Part shown: piece by piece, positions 6,545 through 10,632 of the stretch
How the letters are laid out: each line of letters opens with the position of its first letter
Position numbering within the stretch: the first letter of the stretch is position 1
Assembly: GCA_964542765.1 (NCBI GenBank)
Contig: CAZIVO010000118.1
Location: forward strand, 1-10,632
DNA length: 10,632 nt
Reading direction: 5' to 3'
DNA from: CAZIVO01 sp964542765
GTDB lineage: Bacteria; Planctomycetota; UBA1135; UBA2386
The notes under the pieces: model-generated
Told to the model about the DNA's origin: nothing
Seen by the model: the letters and a program-made list of their open reading frames with translations, nothing else
Database searches by the model: none
Translations under genes and position numbers: made by a program

Positions 6545-7636
6545 TCAGGGCTCGACGAGGGCCTTGACCACATTGGCACTGGCGACGTCGGCCAGCGCCT
6601 CGTTGGTCTGCGTCAGCGAGTAGCGGCGCAGGGGAATCTTCGACCAGGGCGCTGCTAGCGCTGGCTCGCGCAAGATTTGCAGTGCACGATAAAAGTGTGA
6701 GTAGTCCGATCCCCAGCAGCCGCGGAGTTCGAGGTGCTTCCGGTTGAGGTCGAGGTGAGGGTTGAAGCTCGTCTCGCCGTGATCGGTGTACTGGCCGACG
6801 ACGACGACACGGCCGGCATCGCGGGTGAAGCGCATGGCTTCGGTGACGGCGGCTGGCGCACCCGTTGCCTCGATGGTGACGTCGGCACCGCGACCGCTGG
6901 TATGTGAACGAACCCAGTCGATGCGCTCGGCTACATCGACATCGCGAAAGTCGAGGACCTGATCGGCACCGATGGATTGGGCTGTGTTCAGCCTCTCGCC
7001 AGGGGCGCCGATGACCAGCACCGACGCAGCACCCCGCAGTCGAGCCAGGATCACGGCCGACAGGCCGACCGGTCCGCATCCCAGCACCAGGACATGATCG
7101 CCGATGGCGATCTCGGAGCGTTCCACCGCGTGCAGGGCCGTGGGCAGGCCGCAACCTCCTGCCATGAAGGTTAGGGGATCGATGCCGCTCAGCGGCAGGA
7201 TGTGGGTGCCGGGCAGCAGATGGATCTTTTCGGCCCAGCCACCGGCGAGGCCATCGTCGGCCCCGTAGGTGATGCCATAGACCTTGCGCGACGGGCAGCG
7301 GGTCGAGGCCTTGGCGACCAGGCAGTGCCAGCAGGCGTTACAGGTCCGATGAACATCGAGGAAGGTGACATCGTCTCCTTCTTCGAGCGGCCGGCCGTCG
7401 ACATCGGTGAGTGATCCGTGGATCTTGTCGAGCTTGCCGGTGGTGACGTGTCCGGGGATGAGTGGATAGGGGACGCCGTCGAGCTTGCCTGCTTGCAGGT
7501 GCACATCGGTGCCGCAGACCTCGCTGTGCTCGACCGCGAGCAGGGCGGCGCCCGGCTGCAGATCGGGTTCAGGCAGATCGCGCAACTCGACGGCTGCGCC
7601 GGCTGCGGGGATCACGGCTGCCTTGACCGTTGACAT
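6545..7636 (-). CDS. Zinc-dependent medium-chain alcohol (polyol-type) dehydrogenase
   Basis: This 363-aa cytosolic enzyme is a medium-chain dehydrogenase/reductase that oxidises an alcohol or polyol to a ketone or aldehyde with NAD(P). The catalytic-zinc region has VCGTD (Cys41) and PGHV (His63). The usual GHE glutamate is Val64. GGCGLPTALHAVER gives the third ligand, Cys162. A structural-zinc lobe is present as Cys99, Cys102, Cys105 and Cys114, with eight residues before the last Cys rather than the usual seven. The Rossmann fold shows LVLGCGPVGLSAV (183-195) and, later, GRGADVTIEATG. The phrase RGCWGSDYSHFYRA near the C-terminus belongs to a subgroup usually annotated only as zinc-binding dehydrogenase. 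It lies downstream of galK on the same strand with a 120-nt gap, probably co-transcribed, which suggests a sugar or sugar alcohol substrate. The start is ATG with only a weak upstream AGG. Confidence 0.92.
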   Translation of the reverse strand: MSTVKAAVIPAAGAAVELRDLPEPDLQPGAALLAVEHSEVCGTDVHLQAGKLDGVPYPLIPGHVTTGKLDKIHGSLTDVDGRPLEEGDDVTFLDVHRTCNACWHCLVAKASTRCPSRKVYGITYGADDGLAGGWAEKIHLLPGTHILPLSGIDPLTFMAGGCGLPTALHAVERSEIAIGDHVLVLGCGPVGLSAVILARLRGAASVLVIGAPGERLNTAQSIGADQVLDFRDVDVAERIDWVRSHTSGRGADVTIEATGAPAAVTEAMRFTRDAGRVVVVGQYTDHGETSFNPHLDLNRKHLELRGCWGSDYSHFYRALQILREPALAAPWSKIPLRRYSLTQTNEALADVASANVVKALVEP

Positions 7637-7661
7637 GGCTTTTAGCCTAGAGGCGAGTGCT

Positions 7662-7745
7662 TCACCCGGACAGGAAGAACTCGATCGAACCGACCTTCTT
7701 GGCCGCGGCGGCGCTGATCACCCGGTCGATGGTTTGCAGTCTCAT
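7662..7745 (-). CDS. Possible 27-residue small protein between galK and the dehydrogenase
   Basis: A short ORF starts at an ATG 11 nt after the galK stop and ends 25 nt before the dehydrogenase start. It encodes MRLQTIDRVISAAAAKKVGS followed by IEFFLSG. Counting codons after the start, 23 of 26 end in G or C, as in the flanking genes, which suggests coding selection or a remnant of a gene. The sequence could form a short amphipathic helix. There is no convincing Shine-Dalgarno and I recognise no family, so it may equally be chance. Confidence 0.25.
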   Translation of the reverse strand: MRLQTIDRVISAAAAKKVGSIEFFLSG

Positions 7746-7756
7746 GGGCTTGACTG

Positions 7757-8881
7757 TCAGTCCAGGTCGATGCGCTCGGCGCCGGCCGAGGGTGTGAACT
7801 CCATGACGGTCTGCCCGAGTTGTTCGCGGATCGACTCGATGCGGTTCTTGCGGGTGACGGCGACGATGCAACCACCGAAACCGGCGCCGACGATGCGCGC
7901 TCCCAGCGCACCGGCTTTGCAGGTTTGATCGACCAATTCATCGATCAGGGGCAGACTGACCTCGTAATCGTCGCGCAAGCCCGCGTGCGAAGCGCTCAGG
8001 ATATTGCCGAGCGTTTCGATGTCATCGATCTTCATCGCCGCGACAGCGGCATCGCGACGCTCGGCCTCGGCATAGACAAAGCCGGCTCGTCGGCGCAGAA
8101 CCGGATCCTGGATCCGGTCGAGTTCTCCTTGCTGTTCAAAGGGGACGTCGGCCAGAAGGCCGCCGACCGGTGCGCCGAGCTGTCGCGCGGCGGTTGAGCA
8201 TTCCATGACACGTTCGTTGTAGAGATTCCTTGCCGGGCCGCCCTTTTCGGCCTTGATGCCGGAGTTGATGACGAGGACGGCGAGATCCTCGGGCATCGGC
8301 ACGGCCTCGAAGCGCAGCGGCCGGAAATCGATGGCCAGCGCATGACCGGGTTCCGACAGCAGAGAAGCAGCCTGGTCCATTCCGCCGGACAGGACGCCGA
8401 CATAGCGTTCCTCCTGACGAGCCCAGTCTGCCAGTTGCAGGCGGTCATCGGTCTGGTGCAAGGCCAGCATGCTGGCGACCACGAGCGCTGATGAGGAGGA
8501 GAGTCCGGCTGCGGTCGGAACCTCGCCGGCGATGACCATCTCGAGCCCGTGGCGCGGCGTGAAGCTGCGCAGGGCGGCCATGACGTAATCGCTCCAGTGT
8601 TTCTGGGGGCGCCGGATCGGAATATCTTCGATCGGGATCCGCGTTGTCGAATACGTCTCTGAGTCGATGCTGCGCAGGGTGACATCCCAGTCTTCGCGAG
8701 GTGCGATGGCGACCATGACATTCTTGTCGATGGCAAAGGGGAGGACGCCGTAGCCGTTGTAGTCGGTGTGTTCGCCGATCAGGTTGACGCGGCCCGGCGC
8801 CCGCGCGATCACCCTGGCATCGGGCAATGCTTGCAGCAGGCGGGAGCGTAGATCCTGGTCTTGATGAGCGCCGGCAGTCAT
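7757..8881 (-). CDS. galK: Galactokinase (GHMP kinase family)
   Basis: Galactokinase phosphorylates alpha-D-galactose with ATP to galactose 1-phosphate, the first committed step of the Leloir pathway in the cytosol. All signatures are present. GRVNLIGEHTDYNGYG (30-45) is the galactokinase motif, with Glu37, His38 and Asp40 contacting the sugar. PTAAGLSSSSALV (122-134) is the GHMP ATP loop. SGGMDQAAS (165-173) carries the catalytic Asp169, and GARIVGAGFGGCIVAV (327-342) is motif 3. The length of 374 aa is normal. The frame is open another 59 codons upstream (to 9058), but there only about two thirds of codons end in G or C and no family homology is visible, so ATG 8881 is chosen. The Shine-Dalgarno is weak. 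Neither galT nor galE is in the window. A related GHMP sugar kinase such as N-acetylgalactosamine kinase is a less likely alternative. Confidence 0.94.
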   Translation of the reverse strand: MTAGAHQDQDLRSRLLQALPDARVIARAPGRVNLIGEHTDYNGYGVLPFAIDKNVMVAIAPREDWDVTLRSIDSETYSTTRIPIEDIPIRRPQKHWSDYVMAALRSFTPRHGLEMVIAGEVPTAAGLSSSSALVVASMLALHQTDDRLQLADWARQEERYVGVLSGGMDQAASLLSEPGHALAIDFRPLRFEAVPMPEDLAVLVINSGIKAEKGGPARNLYNERVMECSTAARQLGAPVGGLLADVPFEQQGELDRIQDPVLRRRAGFVYAEAERRDAAVAAMKIDDIETLGNILSASHAGLRDDYEVSLPLIDELVDQTCKAGALGARIVGAGFGGCIVAVTRKNRIESIREQLGQTVMEFTPSAGAERIDLD

Positions 8882-9177
8882 CGCCTGGATGCTGTTGCGT
8901 GCAGGAGTTGTGCGCAGTCCCGCCACCGGGTGTCGAGGTCCGTCTGCGCAGCGAAGGCGCTGGTCTTGCGATCGAGCGCTGGCATGGAGAGGGGGGCTCT
9001 CATCGATGGTGATGGTAAGCGATGGGTGGCCCGCGCAGGGCACCAAGAATCTGGTCAATGAGCGAAGCTGTCGGGTTCGGTTGCAGGGTTTGTTCCGGGC
9101 GCGAATGGCTACTCAAAGCTTTTATTGCGGGCGAGACGCTGTTCTTGCGCTGAGTGAGGGTGGTTGGCGTACCGCTG

Positions 9178-9202
9178 GCACTGCCGCATGAGTGCATAGT
9201 GC
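9178..9202. repeat. Small inverted plus direct repeat (GCACT / AGTGC / AGTGC) upstream of the -10 box
   Basis: GCACT at 9178-9182 is the inverse of AGTGC at 9191-9195, and AGTGC recurs at 9198-9202, immediately before the TATAAT. The site overlaps where a -35 element would be, so it could be a regulator's half-sites. With 5-bp units the evidence is weak. Confidence 0.25.
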
Positions 9203-9204
9203 TG

Positions 9205-9210
9205 TATAAT
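9205..9210 (+). promoter_or_regulatory. Candidate -10 promoter element TATAAT for the GEVED gene
   Basis: A perfect TATAAT lies 81 nt before the TTG start, in the AT-rich part of an otherwise GC-rich gap, preceded directly by TG. No good TTGACA-like -35 is found at 16-18 nt. The nearest resemblance, CTGGCA at 9175-9180, is too far at 24 nt. If used, transcription would start near 9217 and leave a leader of about 70 nt. Confidence 0.45.
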
Positions 9211-9274
9211 AAGACGCATGAAGAACAATCGCACACACGGCTAAACAAACGGGTTTTCCAACACACTCACTCAT

Positions 9275-9280
9275 GGAGGT
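9275..9280 (+). promoter_or_regulatory. Strong Shine-Dalgarno GGAGGT for a TTG start
   Basis: GGAGGT is followed by a five-base spacer and then TTG at 9286. No ATG or GTG lies at a suitable distance in that frame, and the TTG reading gives a signal peptide directly. This makes TTG the start. The strength of the site may compensate for the weak start codon. Confidence 0.75.
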
Positions 9281-9285
9281 AACAC

Positions 9286-10548
9286 TTGATCGATTTGAGA
9301 CCCTGCACGGGCGCGCAGTCGCTTTTTTGGAGCACATTGCTCGCGATTCTCACAATCATCAGTTCTGCATCTGCGCAGAATTACGATTTCGGAGATGCCC
9401 CCGATGATTTGGCCGCATGCGGTATCTGGGCTGGTGGGGGCATGGGGAGGTTTCCGAGCCTGAAAAACACATCGAATGCCGCACCCGGGCGTGCGGCACC
9501 TCACCATCTGCTATCGAGCAACATCTCACTGGGTGGCGCTCCGAGCGGCGAAGCTGATGCCTTTCAGTCGACGTGCGACTGGCTGACTCCCCCCTATGAC
9601 GAGGATGACGGGCCGATGGTTCTTCATCTCGGTGCTGGCTCGGGCATTGCTGTGAATCCCCCCTATGCGAACGGCGTCTATGGCCCCTTTCCCGGCACGA
9701 CGACTCAGGGAATATGGGTTTTTGATGTCACCATGGATGCCAGGGCTCCGAATGTGCCGTATTACGCCAATGTAGCGGTCGACTGGAACCGCAGTGGGAA
9801 ATTTGGAGATGCTCCCGGTGAGTGGGCGATGCAAGATCATCTGCTTCCTTACGAGCCCGGGCAAAGTCAGACTCTGATCACGACTCCCTTTCCGGTGACG
9901 GGACTGGGCACTACGCCCAGGGGCTGGATGATCACTCCGTTCTGGACACGCTTTCATGTTTCGCGGGAGCGGAAGCTGCCAGCGTTTCCGGGCAAGAACT
10001 GGGATGGCAGCGGTACCGGCTCCCCCTATATCGATGGCGAGACCGAAGACTGGGTCGTGACCGGCGATCCGGGCAGGATGGGAACCATCTGCCGCGACCG
10101 AAGTTATCGCCTCATCACGGATCTCTTTCATTACGGTCGAGGCACGCCTGGGTGTGCTCGGGGGCCTCATCAGATCTGTGTCAACTCTAGCCCGGCCATA
10201 GGGAACCGGCAGTTCCAGATCACCAGCAGCAATCCGCCGCGGAGTGGCTACCCGAGTTACATGGGAGGAGTGGCGGCTCTGTCCACGGGCATGGATGCCA
10301 GGGGGTCTCTGCTCATGGGTGGGTTCGGACCACGGTTCCATGTCGATTGGGGGAGGGCATTCGGCTTCTTGCTGATGAGGCGACCGACGAGTCCGGAGCA
10401 TCCCGCCTACACGGCCCTTCCGATTCCCTACAATCGAAGCTTGCGAGGGCTTCGGCTTTACACGCAGATCTTCTGGATGGATCGGTCTTGCAAGAACAAT
10501 CCCTGGGGGATGAGTTCGACGGGGGGGCTGGGTTTCTCGATCAAGTAA
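9286..10548 (+). CDS. Secreted GEVED-domain protein with C-terminal beta-domain
   Basis: This 420-aa exported protein begins with a Sec signal peptide: a hydrophobic core at about 13-28, then a likely cut at ASA|Q (30/31). The mature part starts with YDFGDAPDD (33-41), the opening typical of GEVED-type surface domains. It continues with DEDDG (105-109), ANVAVDWNRSGKFGD (161-175) and the signature GETEDWVV (251-258), so the domain spans about 33-260. After Cys-containing linkers, residues 303-420 resemble a C-terminal module I associate with planctomycete-like secreted proteins. It opens IGNRQFQITSSNPP, contains LPIPYNRSLRGLRLYTQIFWMD, and ends GMSSTGGLGFSIK. No sortase, PEP-CTERM or membrane anchor is seen, so release or loose surface attachment is likely. 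Function is unknown; adhesion, matrix or glycan binding is only inference. It stands alone behind its own promoter candidate. Confidence 0.78.
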   Translation: MIDLRPCTGAQSLFWSTLLAILTIISSASAQNYDFGDAPDDLAACGIWAGGGMGRFPSLKNTSNAAPGRAAPHHLLSSNISLGGAPSGEADAFQSTCDWLTPPYDEDDGPMVLHLGAGSGIAVNPPYANGVYGPFPGTTTQGIWVFDVTMDARAPNVPYYANVAVDWNRSGKFGDAPGEWAMQDHLLPYEPGQSQTLITTPFPVTGLGTTPRGWMITPFWTRFHVSRERKLPAFPGKNWDGSGTGSPYIDGETEDWVVTGDPGRMGTICRDRSYRLITDLFHYGRGTPGCARGPHQICVNSSPAIGNRQFQITSSNPPRSGYPSYMGGVAALSTGMDARGSLLMGGFGPRFHVDWGRAFGFLLMRRPTSPEHPAYTALPIPYNRSLRGLRLYTQIFWMDRSCKNNPWGMSSTGGLGFSIK

Positions 10549-10632
10549 GCCTGCAATGTTCCGCGCAGGATCTATCCGGGACGATCACTGAGTTCTGGAA
10601 GGACGCGCGATTGCCACGGTCTTGCAGCAGGA
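10549..10632. other. Trailing non-coding segment
   Basis: The last 84 nt after the GEVED stop show no start with a Shine-Dalgarno and no clear terminator. A 5-bp stem CCTGC/GCAGG with a 10-nt loop (10550-10569) lacks a T-run. A gene may begin beyond the window edge. Confidence 0.4.

Larger units (their letters stand above)
8882..9285. other. Non-coding stretch between galK and the secreted GEVED protein
   Basis: About 400 nt separate the divergent galK and GEVED genes. Short open frames occur on both strands but show mixed third-position composition and no recognisable domain. The right third is AT-richer and holds a promoter candidate and a strong Shine-Dalgarno for the plus-strand gene. 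I found no convincing minus-strand promoter for galK, no tRNA-like cloverleaf and no U-tailed hairpin. A decayed gene in the left half cannot be excluded. Confidence 0.5.

Noticed and set aside
8882..9058. 59-codon N-terminal extension of galactokinase
   Set aside because: It has lower G/C at third codon positions, no homology to the family, and would make the protein much longer than normal galactokinases.
9218..9244. Eight-codon leader peptide MKNNRTHG in the GEVED gene's leader
   Set aside because: It has no Shine-Dalgarno, no regulatory amino-acid run and no attenuator-like hairpins after it.
9151..9273. Inverted repeat TGAGTGAG (9151-9158) / CTCACTCA (9266-9273) around the promoter
   Set aside because: An 8-bp pair is expected about once by chance in a 400-nt gap, and one arm would lie outside the transcript.
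9273..9405. ORF from the ATG at 9273 that overlaps the GGAGGT site
   Set aside because: It runs in another frame within the secreted protein's gene, lacks its own Shine-Dalgarno, and has no recognisable product.
10550..10569. Hairpin CCTGC-N10-GCAGG as a terminator of the GEVED gene
   Set aside because: It has only five base pairs, a large loop and no T-run.

Overview
This is a GC-rich bacterial window of nine clear protein genes plus one doubtful tiny ORF. I see no RNA genes, insertion sequences, phage genes or CRISPR repeats. The taxon is an inference. The last gene has a GEVED-type secreted domain and a C-terminal beta-domain that I associate with surface proteins of Planctomycetota and similar environmental bacteria. 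A Gfo/Idh/MocA dehydrogenase and a DUF1080 (3-keto-disaccharide hydrolase type) lipoprotein fit the same background. A family search of the whole contig would be needed to place it.

Region 1 (1-4688, plus strand). An alpha/beta hydrolase (20-796) is followed 69 nt later by a tight three-gene operon: a Gfo/Idh/MocA NAD(P) oxidoreductase (866-2065), an Old-Yellow-Enzyme-type flavin oxidoreductase (2062-3504, TTG start) and a DUF993 class I aldolase-like protein (3501-4688, GTG start). The stop and start codons overlap as TTGA and GTGA, so the three proteins are probably translationally coupled and act in one pathway. Oxidation of a hydroxyl, a flavin redox step on a ketone or enone, and a Schiff-base aldol cleavage make a plausible route for breaking down a sugar, cyclitol or glycoside-derived compound. 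The substrate is unknown. This is the best candidate here for an undescribed system.

Region 2 (4704-6526). Two predicted lipoproteins are transcribed divergently from a gap of about 150 nt: a Ca2+-dependent PI-PLC-like phosphodiesterase (minus strand) and a DUF1080/LamG-like protein (plus strand). The gap holds a widely spaced 8-bp inverted repeat that might be a shared operator.

Region 3 (6545-8881, minus strand). A galactokinase (galK) is followed by a possible 27-codon ORF and then a zinc-dependent medium-chain dehydrogenase. This looks like a small sugar-metabolism operon, but the other Leloir genes are absent from the window.

Region 4 (8882-10632). A gap of about 400 nt carries a TATAAT promoter candidate and a very strong Shine-Dalgarno. 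It leads into a secreted GEVED-domain protein starting at TTG (9286-10548). The last 84 nt are non-coding as far as visible.

Overall the window reads as accessory carbohydrate and envelope metabolism: secreted or lipid-anchored proteins that meet polymers or lipids outside, and cytosolic dehydrogenases, an aldolase and a kinase that process small sugars inside.
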